The notes beneath the pieces were generated by a model. That model ran no database searches and was not told the origin of the DNA. It worked only from the letters and a program-made list of their open reading frames with translations. The position numbers and the translations under genes are program-made. From positions 4,464,001 through 4,528,000 of the forward strand of contig JAJFPB010000003.1 in NCBI GenBank assembly GCA_020881915.1: DNA of 64,000 nucleotides. The letters are read 5' to 3'. This document shows, in pieces, positions 25,976-37,084 of this stretch. The stretch is from Paramyrothecium sp. XJ0827. Taxonomy: Eukaryota; Ascomycota; Sordariomycetes; Hypocreales; Stachybotryaceae. Numbering within the stretch: the first letter of the stretch is position 1; each line of letters opens with the position of its first letter.

Positions 25976-26680
25976 CTATTCGTCCCAAATGCCTTTGACC
26001 GCCTTGAGTAGCTTACATTCCTTCTTATGCCCGCCCTCAGTCCAGCCTTTTACCTGACACTCCTATCAAAACCGTCATGTTAGCATGTTCATATGTACTT
26101 GCCAATATCCGGCCTCGCTCATTTGCATGCCGACCTCTTCGACACCTCGTGAATCGTGTTGATGTTAGACGTAGAGATGGTAATTCCTAGAACTCACCTT
26201 GCTGCAATACCTCACCTCCACACAGCCCATGCACCGACTTCCCTCGTCCTTGCCGCAGCTCGCGCACGTCGCCTCCTCCCCGTCCCTCGCGCCGTACCGC
26301 TCCGCCAGCCCCAGCAGCGCGGCCCAGCCCCCCGGCACCGCGCGCACATCCCCGCGGGCGGCCCGGCCCCGGGCGACCTTGACGAACGGCGTGCCGGAGC
26401 GGCCCTCGGTACGCCGCGCCGCGCGGACTACGACGCAGTTGCCCTTGCGCCAGGCGGCGTCGTCGAGGACCCGGCTGTCGTGGTCCTCGTCGAGCGTCAG
26501 CGCAAAGTCGGCGCCGGCGCGGTCGGTGGCGATGAGGGTGGGCTGCGTGATGGTCATCTTGTCCTTGATTTGGGCGACGAGCCACCAGTCGTCCTCCGAG
26601 GGCAGAGCGTCCTCGCCCGCCGGTGGCAGCTCGGCGACGCTGGGGAACCGGCTCCGGTCCGAGAAGTCCGGTGGGGCCAT
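25976..26680 (-). CDS. MYND zinc-finger protein
   Basis: Two exons (26680-26198 and 26062-25976) join in phase 0 across a 135-nt intron and encode 189 residues. The MYND finger is split by the intron: exon 1 supplies CASC, CMGC and YCSK, and exon 2 supplies ECQ, then H and KKEC. Together they give the pattern Cx2C-x7-Cx2C-x5-Cx3C-x9-Hx3C at about residues 143-177. The residue-perfect completion of the finger confirms the splice. The N-terminal 140 residues (WWLVAQIKDK and onward) form an unnamed region with a Trp-rich start. MYND fingers usually bind proline-rich partners; the partner is unknown here. Exon 1 is very GC-rich, which creates long false frames on the opposite strand. Confidence 0.5.
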
Positions 26681-28734
26681 TGTTTCTCCCTCCGTTTCCG
26701 AAGATCAGGTAGTGTGCTGTTCGAAAGTTCTCCGTGTCTGTTTCAAGGGTGCTGCGCTCGCGCTGTGGGCTTTTGCCCGCGCGCAGCCGTTATTGGAACT
26801 CTGATTATCGATATGTGGGCGAAAAGGGGTGAGACACGTGCTGTGTCTGAAGGAGCAAGACAGCGAAAGTGCAGCGGCATGGAATGAAGTGGACAGATGA
26901 GAAGGTCAGAGAAACCATGCGATTTGTTTCGCGAGACGTTGGCGCATGCAACCATGGCGGCCCGTGTCCTGCGGGTCCCAGATCCTAAGAAATCCTTAAA
27001 AAAAAGCGTTAAATTTTATCGGAAATTTGTTAAAGAAATAGTAACTTGATTCTTATTCTAATATAATTATAATGCCTATTATGAGTAGGTCCCAGTATCT
27101 GCAATCTTGCCTTTTTTTCGAACTGCTTGCTTCATGACGGCCCAAAGTTGGGAAGGCCCCATGTTATGTCGCCAAAAGGCGAGTACTTAGTCTCAACATC
27201 AGTACTAGTATATAAAGGTAATGTCTAGAGCTCGCGCTACCAAGTTACAGTACTGTCCAGACTGCTTGCTATAGTACAATACCCACCTTACCTTAGAGAG
27301 CAGACAAAGGGTCGAAGAGTCAGCAGCAGGGCCCTTCGGGACCGGCCCGGTCAGACATGCCGCTGCTGCTTTTGAAGTTGTTCCCAAGCGACAAAAGAAA
27401 CCACAGTAGCGCCGGGCCGAGGCCGAGGGGCATACTACCTTGGGTAGGTAAGGTAAGCTGTTGCTGCTACACCTATTGAGGCTATTGACAATATTAATGC
27501 TATTCCGAAAATACGACCACCGATACTACTCCTATCATTCTCTGAGCAAAGTGTCGTCTCGCAATTCAATAAATTCCGCTTCGCGGCAAGCCATGGTGTG
27601 CCAAGGATGCGCCAAGAAGCAAATGCCGAGATGCACGCAGTGTCGCCAGAAGCGGCTGGCTTGGACGGCCCAGCACCTTGGCATCGACTACACAGAAGGC
27701 AACATGCATATTCCCGGGCCAAAACGCACCTCGGGAGGTCCGCAGCCTACCTTCGAGCTCACCCGCTGGTCTGCACTTTAAACTTTGGGCCCATATCGTG
27801 GCCGTTGACAATTCCTGGCTGCTGTACCTTGTGCGGCAGTGTCACCGTCTGGCTTTGGGCGGAAACGCCAGTCAAGGGCAGCGGCATCTTCGGTGCGCTC
27901 GCCGCGTTGCCGATATCCGCCCTGGACGACACATTCCAGCCACGCTCAGGAATATTGTGCCCGCGGGAAGGCAAATGCCCTCGGATACCTGGCCTTTACA
28001 CCAAATAACATGGGGACGGTACCGGATGCGCGTGTGCGTCTGAGACCTGGTTGCGGAATGTGTTACGTGCAACGACGGCATCCCTTGTTTCCCACGCAAT
28101 GGGCCGTGATTCACCTCGAATCGCACGCCAGATGGCAGACGAACAGCTGCATGCAAACGGCATCGCGTCGCGCCGGATCGGCCGGGCTGTGGCATTTGGA
28201 TGGTGTAGGCATGATCGTCCCCTCTGTCCAATTCGCCTGCGCAGGCATGGCGAAGCTTTCTCTCTCTCATCCTGAAGTATCTGTCTTTGCGACCACCGGA
28301 GAGGTACCTGCCGCGCCTACGTGATCTGAACGAAGGCAACGTTCTACTACGACTTTCGTCACTGTCCATCTCGACTCTCTTCATCCACTGCTCACAGCTC
28401 TTCCGAGGTGCTTGCAGCTGCCATCTGCCATCCGTTTGCATCTGCTACCTCCTCAGCGTCACCTCACCTCACCTGACCTGGCCGGACCTCACATTCGCTG
28501 CATTTCACCTCGCTTCATTTCCCGTCACCTTGACCGTACTGGCATTCAGTCTTGTACGTTTCCATTCACCCTCAGCGCTCCTTCGATTTTGCCCTCTCGC
28601 CATTTCTCCCACCTGGTGCTTGCATAGCGTCTGTTTGTGATACCCTGCATGTAACCTTGCTTCGACAGCTCCGCCATCCATTTCGTCTTTTCCTGCTCGC
28701 CTCACAATAGTCGGGGCTTCTCTACTACTTCAGC
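26681..28734. other. Intergenic region with an AT-rich patch and a possible small gene
   Basis: Apart from the candidate small gene at 27593-27781, no gene is supported. An AT-rich island at about 26990-27100 stands out from its GC-rich surroundings. Motifs of the CCTTACC/GGTAAGG kind occur near 27290-27300 and 27443-27457. Towards 28460-28500 there is a run of CCTCACCT-like repeats in the probable leader of the GH76 gene. Confidence 0.5.
27593..27781 (+). CDS. Candidate small CxxC/CxxC protein
   Basis: A 62-residue frame starts at an ATG in the context GCCATGG. Its first 17 residues contain CQGC and CTQC, forming CxxC-x7-CxxC, which could bind one zinc ion. The rest has a balanced composition (AWTAQHLGIDYTEGN, then PGPKRTSGGPQ). 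It matches no family I can name. The frame is open further upstream, but the ATG chosen has the better context and the cysteine motif follows at once. A minus-strand frame also covers the region, so this call is tentative. Confidence 0.5.
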   Translation: MVCQGCAKKQMPRCTQCRQKRLAWTAQHLGIDYTEGNMHIPGPKRTSGGPQPTFELTRWSAL

Positions 28735-30300
28735 ATGATATCGTCAATGATCCCTACTTGTTCCAGGGCCGCCGCTCTGCTAGCTCTTGCCGGCTTCACC
28801 GCTGCCCAGTCTCCATTTGCCATAGACTCTACCGGTAAGGTCATCATTCTCGCGCAAAACCCGTCATTTGCTGACCATGTCCCTCTCCGCCAGATGCCAT
28901 CAAGCAGTCGGCAAGCACATTGGCCTGGGATTTGCTACAATACTACCATGGAAACGAGAGCGGCCACACCCCCGGCATCCTTCCTGGCCCTCCACCGGCT
29001 GGCGATTACTATTGGTGGGAGGGCGGCGCCATGATGGGCACCCTGATCGATTACTGGTACCTGACCGGCGACACAACCTACAATGACCTGGTCATGGAAG
29101 GCATGCTGCATCAGGTCGGCGAGAACCAGGACTACATGCCTCACAACGTCACGCTATCGCTTGGCAACGACGATCAGGGATTCTGGGGCTTCTCAGCCAT
29201 GTTGGCTGCGGAAAACAGGTTTCCTGATCCGCCAGCAGACAAACCACAGTGGCTGGCCTTGGCACAAGCAGTTTTCCATACGCAAGCGGCCCCGGAACGT
29301 CACGACGAGCACTGCGGTGGTGGTTTGAGGTGGCAGATTCCCTCTGTGAACAATGGATATGACTACAAGAACAGTGCGTTACCTCAAGAATTGGTTCCTC
29401 CCGCAGCAGGTCGGCTAACTCGGCGCGACAGGCATTGCAAACGGCTGCTTCTTCAATCTTGGCGCAAGGCTCGCTCGCTACACCAAGAACGAAACATACC
29501 TCGACTGGGCTGAGCACACATGGAACTGGATGCTTGATACCGGCCTGATGGATGCACAGACCGGCGCCATCTACGACGGAGCGCACATCGAGACGAACTG
29601 TACAGATATCAACAGGGCCGAGTTCTCCTACAACAACGGCGTGTTTGCTGAGGGGGCAGCATACCTGTACAATCACGTAAGTTCCTGATGCTTTCTGTGC
29701 CGTTGGAGAAAACCTGCTAATCACGACCGATAGACGGGAGGTTCTCAGATCTGGAAGGACAGATTAGACAAGCTGCTGGACTACGGCCTGGCGACGTTTT
29801 TCCCCGATGGCATCGCCTTCGAAATCGCCTGCGAGAGCGTTGACACCTGCACCACGGACATGGAGTCATTCAAGGGCTATATCCATCGCTGGTACGCGAC
29901 CATCACCCAGGTCGCCCCCTACACGGCCGAGCGCATCCGGCCCATCCTGCGTTCCTCTACCGAAGCGGCCGTGAAGCAATGCACCGGTGGTACCAACGGG
30001 CGTGAGTGCGGGTTCAAGTGGAACACCGGCGTCTTTGACGGCAGCGTCGGCGCTGGCCAGACCATGAACGTGCTGGCGGCCGTCTCGTCGCTGCTTGTTG
30101 AGCACCTCGACAAGTCGCCCGTCACGGAGGAGACGGGCGGCACGTCCAAGCCAAATTACGAAGCGGGCAAGGGCAGCAAGGACCCCAAGGACCGCCCGAA
30201 GCCAATCACTGTCGCCGACAGGGTGGGCGCTGCTATGAGCACGGTCATAATGCTGGGCCTAGCATGCGCCGTGTTTGGCTGGATGAGCTTGGGAAAGTGA
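28735..30300 (+). CDS. DFG5: GPI-anchored GH76 endo-1,6-alpha-mannosidase-like protein (Dfg5/Dcw1 type)
   Basis: Four exons (28735-28834, 28894-29373, 29432-29676, 29734-30300) join in frame to give 463 residues. An N-terminal signal peptide (about 1-24) ends in AAQ. The GH76 fold follows, with the paired aspartates in GNDDQGFW at about residues 126-127 that serve as catalytic dyad in bacterial GH76 enzymes, plus the conserved CGGGLRWQI and [18 protein letters not shown] blocks. The C-terminus has a Lys/Asp/Pro linker and a hydrophobic tail (about 440-460), consistent with GPI attachment. Dfg5/Dcw1 proteins are thought to transfer GPI-anchored proteins onto cell-wall glucan by cleaving the mannose core. 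The residues around [11 protein letters not shown] differ slightly from the usual family text but stay in frame. Identification is firm. Confidence 0.5.
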
Positions 30301-31003
30301 GGCATCACTGTTCGCCATGCGCCTCGAGAAGTTCTTTCATTGCCACCCAGCGAGATTTACAAATTGCGTTTGTTTGTCCATTTGTCAGATTCATCCGGTT
30401 CAGGTAGAGAGGGTACTACCGGCCACGGCGTTAGGATGGGACCTATCAGCAAATGTTTTCCTCGATCAATCCTCTTCTTGATGTGGGGGTTTTACGTTTC
30501 ATTACAAGCGAGCTCTTATAAATAAAATGAAATAAAGACCTTTATCTTCCAATAAATGCATAGGCTCCTCGCAAGGACAGGCAATCAAGGTGTCTTTGAG
30601 TAGCTTCTGGAGCGTCCTGTCCGGAGGGCTCAACCACAGCACTAGCAAAGCGTAGGACTGATATGTCATGCCGCAAAATGCAACATGGCAATAAAGAGAG
30701 ACTGAGACAATAAACAACTCGTGTCTACTGTGAGACGCATTAATTAGCCCTGGTCATCTGGAATGTCATTCCACCGCGAAGACGTCATTGCACGTACGTA
30801 ACAAAAAAACAGCAAATAGAAGTGCCTCTCTTCTCCTTGGGTCCTTTGTTGCAACATAAATCGAGACCATGTGACCGCAGGGATGAACGCATGGGTTTTC
30901 CCGTTCCATAATGAGAGGCGAAGCACCAAAATACCCTGCGACACCCACCCCACCGTTATTGTTGACCACGGCCCACAAGTTCAACAACTAACGTGCTATG
31001 TCA
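30301..31003. other. Intergenic region, no gene seen
   Basis: This convergent gap separates the GH76 gene and the CK1-like kinase gene. An AT-rich stretch with AATAAA-like signals at about 30520-30560 probably belongs to the 3' ends. No coding frame is convincing. Confidence 0.5.
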
Positions 31004-32091
31004 TTAGTCTGATGTTGTCGATGAAGCAGCATCGCTTTGAAGCTCGTGAAATCGTTTCGTGGTCCAGTCATAAACATTATTATGCCGGAACCCTTCCGAA
31101 ATGAACCGACGACGAAAGAGCTTTCGAAGGCGAGGATAATCGGGTTTGTCTGCGAACTCTAAGGATCGAATATGGTTCATGTAGGTGATAAATTCACTGG
31201 GCAGTCCTTCGCAGAGCTCCTCGATCGGGAGGTTCGACTTCATTTCTGCAATCATTCTGTTACGCTCCTCATCGCTCGCTGCCTTGAGACCTTGCCATGG
31301 CAGCGAGCCACGAGCGAGGTAGACAAGGACGTAGCCCAGTGATTCCAGGTCGTCTCGCCAGGACTGACCTAGTTCCACGGGTTAAGGAAATGCTGACCGC
31401 GACCTTGTTGGGATTGAGAGACACTTACTGGATCCGTTGTGACTGGTGATACTAGCATATCGTGAGGTGCCGATAACGGGGTGCCCTTCTGAACGTCTTT
31501 CCAGTTCAGGCTCAGAGAACTCCTCCGCTAAGCCGAAGTCGACAACGTAAAGCAGATTGCCCCGTCTTCCAGTGCCCAGCAGGAAATGATCAGGCTTGAT
31601 GTCGCGATGCAGGTAACCTTTGTCATGAACCTGCTGGATGCGTGCGATTGCCTGGTCGGCGATCATGAGAAGAGTCTTGAGAGTGAAATGGCCACCACAG
31701 TAATTGAGCAGGTCCTCGAGTGATGGGCCAAGAAGTTCATGCACAAGCGCGTGATAGTCACATTCCTGTCCAAACCAGAAGGCTCGGGGTATCCCGGGCC
31801 CCGTGGATAACGTTTCGTATATTCGTGACTCTTCCTGTAGCATCATACGACCGACCGTCACGGGTGTAAGCTTGATGGCAACATCATTGTTCGACTGGAT
31901 GTCGGTTCCTGAATTGGTGTTAGCATTGATCCAAGGTTCTACAAGGAGCCGACAATGGTACCAGCGTAAACGAGGCCAAAGCTGCCCTCGCCGATCTTGT
32001 AATCAACACGGTATCTTTCATTAACGAGTATATCCTGAAGGAAACCATGAGCTAGGGCCAGTGTTGGAGAGGAATAGATTCGCACCTTCAT
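31004..32091 (-). CDS. Casein kinase 1-like protein kinase with altered catalytic loop
   Basis: Three exons (32091-31962, 31908-31429, 31368-31004) joined across 53- and 60-nt introns give 324 residues. It has the CK1 glycine loop (KIGEGSFGLVYAG), the ATP lysine in DVAIKL, CK1-type text after the hinge, DFG in YVVDFGLAEEF, and the CK1-specific GTSRYASI and SWRDDLESLGYVLVYLARGSLPWQGLKA. The catalytic loop reads HRDIKPDH where kinases normally have HRDIKPDN, so the magnesium-binding Asn is replaced by His (codon CAT). The C-terminal tail is short and Ser/Thr-rich, without a palmitoylation motif. It is most likely a divergent paralogue rather than the essential housekeeping CK1. Activity is uncertain. 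It is divergent from the DUF7924 gene. Confidence 0.5.
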
Positions 32092-32863
32092 CGTTGACAA
32101 TAGCAACTGATGGCGATGGAAGTTCAACGAATTTTCTGGACAACGTAAGTCAACCTTGTTAGTTTCAGGTTCATTGCCTTAATGAATGTAGTGGCCCTGC
32201 AGCAGAAACCAGTCCTTTGTTTGCAGGTTTGTTTGCAGGTCGCGTGAACACGTACCCGGGCGAATGCACGTCCTACGTAAGGGCCATCGAGGTACCCTCA
32301 AGGTACCTACCTACCTCTGTACTACTCTACTACTGCGAGCCCACCACTGGTGTCTCGTCAGATCACTGGTTAGGAATATGGTCAATCTATTCAAGAGTAA
32401 GTGGTTAACCAAAAAAAAAAAAAAAAAAAAAAAAACAGCAACCCCGGACCGCAAAACCACGGGTAGAACTAACAAATGAACAACAAGAAGTAGCTATTAT
32501 AATAAATGAATTCCTATAAATAATTTAAACTTAAATCCTAAAACTCTTAAAAATAAATATCAATTTAATTTAAAAGTTCTTATATTTTATTTTAATTTTC
32601 CTTTTAATTTCCTGATGTTTTCCCTTTAAGTTCCTAACATTTTTGCTCACCACATAAGTGATTAAAACGACGACTTCACTGTTTTATTCCTTTTGAAGTA
32701 CGGTGTGTGTGCTGCTAGCTGAGTACTACAGTAGGTACGTGACCTTGTCGGCTGTGGTGACTGTAAATCAATCTGGTGTAACCGTACCATCCATTCACTC
32801 TTCGTTTTCCTTCCCTTTGGCAACAACTCCATGTAGCACGATTGCAGAAGAGACAGCTCGCAC
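32092..32863. other. Divergent spacer with poly-A tract and AT-rich island
   Basis: This 772-bp spacer lies between the CK1-like and DUF7924 start codons. It contains an uninterrupted A tract of about 25 nt at 32411-32435, then an AT-rich stretch (about 32490-32650). Repeats of GGTACC/ACCTACCT type occur at about 32290-32318. No coding frame is seen. Confidence 0.5.
32411..32435 (+). repeat. Poly-A homopolymer
   Basis: An unbroken run of about 25 adenines is followed by unique sequence and then an AT-rich island. It could be the tail of an old retroposed copy or simple slippage. I found no clear target-site duplication or coding remnant of an element beside it. Confidence 0.5.
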
Positions 32864-34189
32864 ATGATACCGCAAGATATCCCCTCGGTGAAGAGGGCAA
32901 AGTCCGCTCAAAGCGCACACGAAGCCGAGAACTTCACACCTGCTTTTTGGGATAACCTATCAAAGGTTTGGCTGACGCCTCGTGCACTGCGGGAACTTGA
33001 TCGGAGGAACAACTCTCAAGCCATCAAGCCCGTACCATCAAACGGGGTTACGGCCGCTCACCTCACACGGTTTGCGAGTCGCGGAGGTCCAGATCTCAGT
33101 CATCTTCGAGGAGTAAGTGCCATACCCGGCTATTGTGTGCTACAGACCTGATCCATTGGTGTTTAGTACAGACAACATCACCTCGCTGCAACCATGTCGT
33201 TCAATCACCCATCCATGCGTCGTCAAAGCCAACAAACGGTCTCCGCGAAAGCTTTAACCGACTCATACAAGGCCCGCAAGTCATCCGCGTACGATGCCGA
33301 CTTTCAGCAACATCTCGTCGACCATCACATCTATCCCGAATTTTACACGTTGCCGGACAACCGCCCGAAGCCGCAGCCTCTTAATGTTGCCGAAATACGT
33401 CAGAGTCTGTTGATCGAGAGGGCTGATCTCTCGCCTTCAGAGTTTTCTGAGTCGGAATTTCTCGAATTCACACAAAAAAACAACTCGGCATCGGAGGGCA
33501 CGTTGATGCGAACCGTGATCCCAATAATCGCGGGCAGTACCGATATACGTAACGACGGGCACCTTCCATTTACCAACCTACAATCTCTTACCGAAGAAAA
33601 AACGGTCAAGGCAGTGCCTGACTTCTTTGACGGAGCTTGCACTGGGAACGTCGACAAGAAGGTTCGCAAGGTTTTGAGTCAGGTGCTCATACCCTCAAAG
33701 CGTGAAAATGTCCCAGAGGTACCGAATTTCTTTCTCGAGGTTAAGGCCCCAACAGGAGGGGTGGATGTTTTACGAAAACAAGCGTGCTACGACGGAGCGT
33801 ACGGAGCTCGTGCAATGCATAGCCTGCAAAATTACGGGAGGCCAGTGCCAACATATGACGGCAGAGCATATACTTTCAGTTCAACCTATCACGATGGTAC
33901 CCTCAGACTCTACGCCCACCACGTCCGGCCCTCGGTTGCAAACGAGGCACAGCCAGAATATCATATGACAAAAATCGGCGGCTGGCTGATGACTGACTCT
34001 GTCGATGACTTCCGATGCGGAATCACTGCTTTCAGGAACGCCAGGGACTTGGCGAGGCAATATCGTGATCGTTTCATACAAGATGCTAATGCTCGAGCAT
34101 CCGAAATGGCATTGGTTCCGAGACGTGTGTTGGAGAGCGCAGAGCAGAAATGCTGCCCACGGTCTCAGAAATCGACGAAGCGTCTTTGA
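32864..34189 (+). CDS. DUF7924-type fungal protein with PD-(D/E)xK-like motif
   Basis: Two exons (32864-33112 and 33167-34189) join in phase 0 across a 54-nt intron and encode 423 residues. The N-terminal part contains FWDNLSKVWLTPRALRELDR and HLRGYRQHH, which recur in this large filamentous-fungal family. The core (about residues 230-345) contains VPDFFDGA, FFLEVKAPTGG, RKQACYDGAYGARAMHSLQ and the YTFSSTYHDGTLRLYAHH block. The spacing of the Asp in PDFFDG and the E-x-K in LEVKAP resembles a PD-(D/E)xK nuclease-type fold; this is inference. The family has no established function that I know of. The protein looks intact. It is divergent from the CK1-like gene. Confidence 0.5.
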
Positions 34190-35092
34190 TTGTTGCTTCG
34201 AGTTTGACTTCAGCGTCAAGTTAGGACCAAGTCTCTACAAAGCGTCCAAAGCACTCACTAAGTCCGTCTTCTGAATCTACGGGATCTCGTCATTCTAAGA
34301 GTCGCATACCAACCAGCACTGGTTGTGGAACTATAAAGCCCTGCGAACGTGCGTAGAGGTAGAGCAAGTGGGTTCAAATGAATACTCCGCGAAAGCGTAA
34401 CGACATTTATCAGTGGTGAGCTCATGGCTAGATTAGCACTTAGTATAAATTATATGAGCCATTCATGTGCACTATCTCATTAGATTAATACGTAGCGTAG
34501 GTACTGGCATGTTGATAGTTTGGCGGGGCAGGCGTGCGATGTGAATGGCCGGGTCAGCTAAGGCTTAATTGTTTGTCCTAGCGACCGTTTCCTGGGCTTC
34601 ATACAAATGATAATGTGAAGTATATCCTGGCGGTCGCTGTTTTTTACGCACCAGTTGAGAGCCAATCTCTCATCACAGCATTTCCTCTCATCTCCGTCGT
34701 CATTACCAGACATGGATACGTCGCATAGCTCTTCCAATCATCTTACAATGATTCCTGCTAGCCCTCTCAAATTGCCTGATCCAGCATGGGCCGGGGAACT
34801 TTTGGCTTTCCACAACGTGCTCCGTTAGACTGCCCCGCCGTGTAAGCCGAATCTACGTATCAACAACCTGACCGGTGATCCATAACGGCGCCCCAGGCTA
34901 CAATCCTTCGCCGGCGACAGGGTTCTCTCAACATTGGGGTCTACTATCTTCCCAGCCGACTGTTATTTGGACCCAGCTTGGTGAGAACATAAAAGGATAT
35001 CTGGGACATTGAATATGTTGTATTGCTGACCGCGTCTCTAAGTCCTAGTCCTTCCTTTCATTCCCATCAATAGTCATTAGCGCCAAGTCATC
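34190..35092. other. Intergenic region with a 38-codon relic-like frame
   Basis: No full gene is seen. A 38-codon frame at 34712-34828 (plus) begins at an ATG and reads like the start of a real protein (LPDPAWAGELLAFHNVLR) before a stop. It may be a broken gene start or a short upstream peptide. A TATA-like ACATAAAAGG lies near 34986-34995, about 100 bp before the next gene. Confidence 0.5.
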
Positions 35093-36226
35093 ATGCTCAC
35101 TCTGAGGACTGTCGTAAGCCTTGGGCTGGCTGCGCTGCATCATGTCGTAGATGCGAAGACCGTTCAGCTCCCTCCGCCGACTGGCAAGTACAATATCGGT
35201 GCGAGCAAGCATGTGATCCCTTTTTATACCGAGAACGACCCGAGCTCTCCTACAGGTATCCAGTCTGAGTATCTCGCGACGCTGTACTATCCTACGCTGG
35301 ACAAGCCCTGCAAACCCGCCCCCTATCTCGAACCAGAGACTGCCAGGCTCATAGGGAACGCTTATCACATTGCCAACGGCACTCTTGAGTCCCTGACGGC
35401 GTCCGTGAAGTGGAATGCCTCATACCTTCCCGGTGCCGTTGGCGAGAGCCCCTACCCGACGTTGCTCTTTGGTCCCGGTGGGACTGGTCCTCCTTCCGAA
35501 TGCTACTTCACCCTGATCGGAGACCTAGTATCTCATGGCTACACTGTGGCTGCTCTGGACCATCCCTACGAGCAGCCTTTCATCCGGTTTCCTAACGGCA
35601 CCGGATTGGTCGGTCTACCGACCGATTTTGTCCCGACCGAGGAGTTCATTGCCAGGATTACCGAGCTGCGTGTTGCCGACAACCTGCATTTCGTGGGCCA
35701 TTTCCCCTCCCTTGTCAAGGAACTTGGAGCCCCCTTCAACACCACCAGCTTTGGTGCTTTCGGTCACTCCCTGGGCGGCGCCACTGCCTTTGGAGCCGCT
35801 GTTGACAGCGACCTCATCCTGTCGGCACTCAATATGGACGGTGCGAACTTTGGCAAGCCGGGCACCGATGGCCCCGAGGCGGACGCCGGCAAGCCGGTGT
35901 TACAGCTTGGCCAGGCCATACACACCCCGGACTTGGACCCGACCTGGGGAACTTTCCCCAAGTGGCAGACGGGATGGTGGCGTACCTTCCTGGTAGCTGG
36001 CTCCCTACACCTTGACTTTAGTGACGGGACGATCTGGAAGACCGTCGACACCAACTTCAAACAGGGGCCAATTGATGGTCTCAGGATGCTAGATGTTACA
36101 AGGACTTACTTGAAGGCGTTCTTCGATGAAACCCTGCTGGGCAAGGAGCAGCCAATTCTTGATCGTCCTTCGACGGCATGGCCAGAAGTGATAATCTACG
36201 GCGGCAGCGACATCTCCACGTCTTGA
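35093..36226 (+). CDS. Platelet-activating-factor acetylhydrolase-like esterase, secreted or luminal
   Basis: This intronless gene encodes 377 residues. A signal peptide is likely at 1-21 (cleavage near VVDA-KT). The alpha/beta-hydrolase core shows the oxyanion-hole region LLFGPGGTG, the nucleophile elbow GHSLGG (Ser226), an acidic residue in MDGANFG (Asp249) and the His in SLHLDFSD (His306). The Ser-Asp-His spacing of about 23 and 57 residues matches the PAF-AH/lipase family (1-alkyl-2-acetylglycerophosphocholine esterase). Several N-x-S/T sites suggest glycosylation in the secretory pathway. Fungal members are poorly studied; substrates could be short-chain phospholipids or other esters. 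The catalytic signature is complete, so an active enzyme is likely. It sits alone between a gene-poor stretch and a tRNA gene. Confidence 0.5.
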   Translation: MLTLRTVVSLGLAALHHVVDAKTVQLPPPTGKYNIGASKHVIPFYTENDPSSPTGIQSEYLATLYYPTLDKPCKPAPYLEPETARLIGNAYHIANGTLESLTASVKWNASYLPGAVGESPYPTLLFGPGGTGPPSECYFTLIGDLVSHGYTVAALDHPYEQPFIRFPNGTGLVGLPTDFVPTEEFIARITELRVADNLHFVGHFPSLVKELGAPFNTTSFGAFGHSLGGATAFGAAVDSDLILSALNMDGANFGKPGTDGPEADAGKPVLQLGQAIHTPDLDPTWGTFPKWQTGWWRTFLVAGSLHLDFSDGTIWKTVDTNFKQGPIDGLRMLDVTRTYLKAFFDETLLGKEQPILDRPSTAWPEVIIYGGSDISTS

Positions 36227-36394
36227 TTAGAGATGACTGTTAGTGGCTACTGCATGCTCCCCCCTGAGCCTTCTTAGCTTTTCAATACAACCATGTGGAT
36301 ATACGAGCCAGCTAGACGATGGGAATGGAAGACAAAAAAAGATGTTGAGGAGTATATCAGGACCCCAGCACAATTGGTGAGCAAGTCAAAAATG

Positions 36395-36468
36395 TGATTC
36401 CGCCCGGGCTCGAACCGGGGACCTTCTCGGTGTTAACGAGATGCCATAACCAGCTAGACCACGGAACC
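36395..36468 (-). tRNA. tRNA-Val (anticodon AAC)
   Basis: Read on the minus strand, the 74-nt sequence folds as a standard tRNA. The acceptor stem is GGTTCCG pairing with CGGAATC (one G-U pair). The D arm is GTCTAGCTGGTTATGGC. The anticodon stem TCTCG/CGAGA closes the loop TTAACAC with anticodon AAC, and the T arm is CCCGG/CCGGG with TTCGAGC. There is no intron. A T5 run, the RNA polymerase III terminator, follows within a few bases (about 36388-36392). Confidence 0.5.
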
Positions 36469-37084
36469 CGCTGATTTGATGGAAGAGCACGTCAAAGCAT
36501 GTACTATAATGACAGTGAGCGCGATTTCTTGTAGTTGGCGACGTGGTTGGCTGCAAGATGGTGGTTCCAGGTCTGCACCGCTCAAAAGCGTTAGAAATCA
36601 TTAGCTGAACGGGGCTGGGGTGAGCGGGTCCGCTGCTAGCCCAACCCGGCTTAGTGGACTACCGGCTCGGATCATCAATGCTCCTGCGCAGTCCATCAAC
36701 CAATAGGAGCATCGAAATGTGTAGGGGTCTCTTCATCCACTGGCGACTTTCTGGTCAAGCTGTCCTTTAGACGAGCCCGCGATTCACATGCACTGCGATT
36801 GCACTAGACACAGAGTCTGAGGGGTGATTCTGAATAGTTTAGCAGGTACGAACGAGGTCACATAGCTGCCTTAGTACCGTGCATCAGTGCTTTTTCCTCT
36901 CTTTCGGTTGACTTGTGAGATGCGGTAGGGTGCTCGAGAGCTCTATATCCTAGGATCGAGGGGCTGCAACTAGACCGGAAACTTGACGACTAGGTTTCGC
37001 ATAATCCAACGTCTGCCACGGCAATTCGAACACGCAATACCAATACCCGAGCTAGCTGGCATACCGAGGGAACCGTACGCTTCG

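Noticed and set aside
26156..26887. Plus-strand frames of 201-243 codons
   Set aside because: They are antisense to the MYND-finger gene, whose spliced zinc ligands confirm the minus strand as coding.
34340..34400. tRNA-like GGGTTCAAATGA near 34370
   Set aside because: It resembles a B box only loosely and no acceptor or anticodon stem can be drawn around it.
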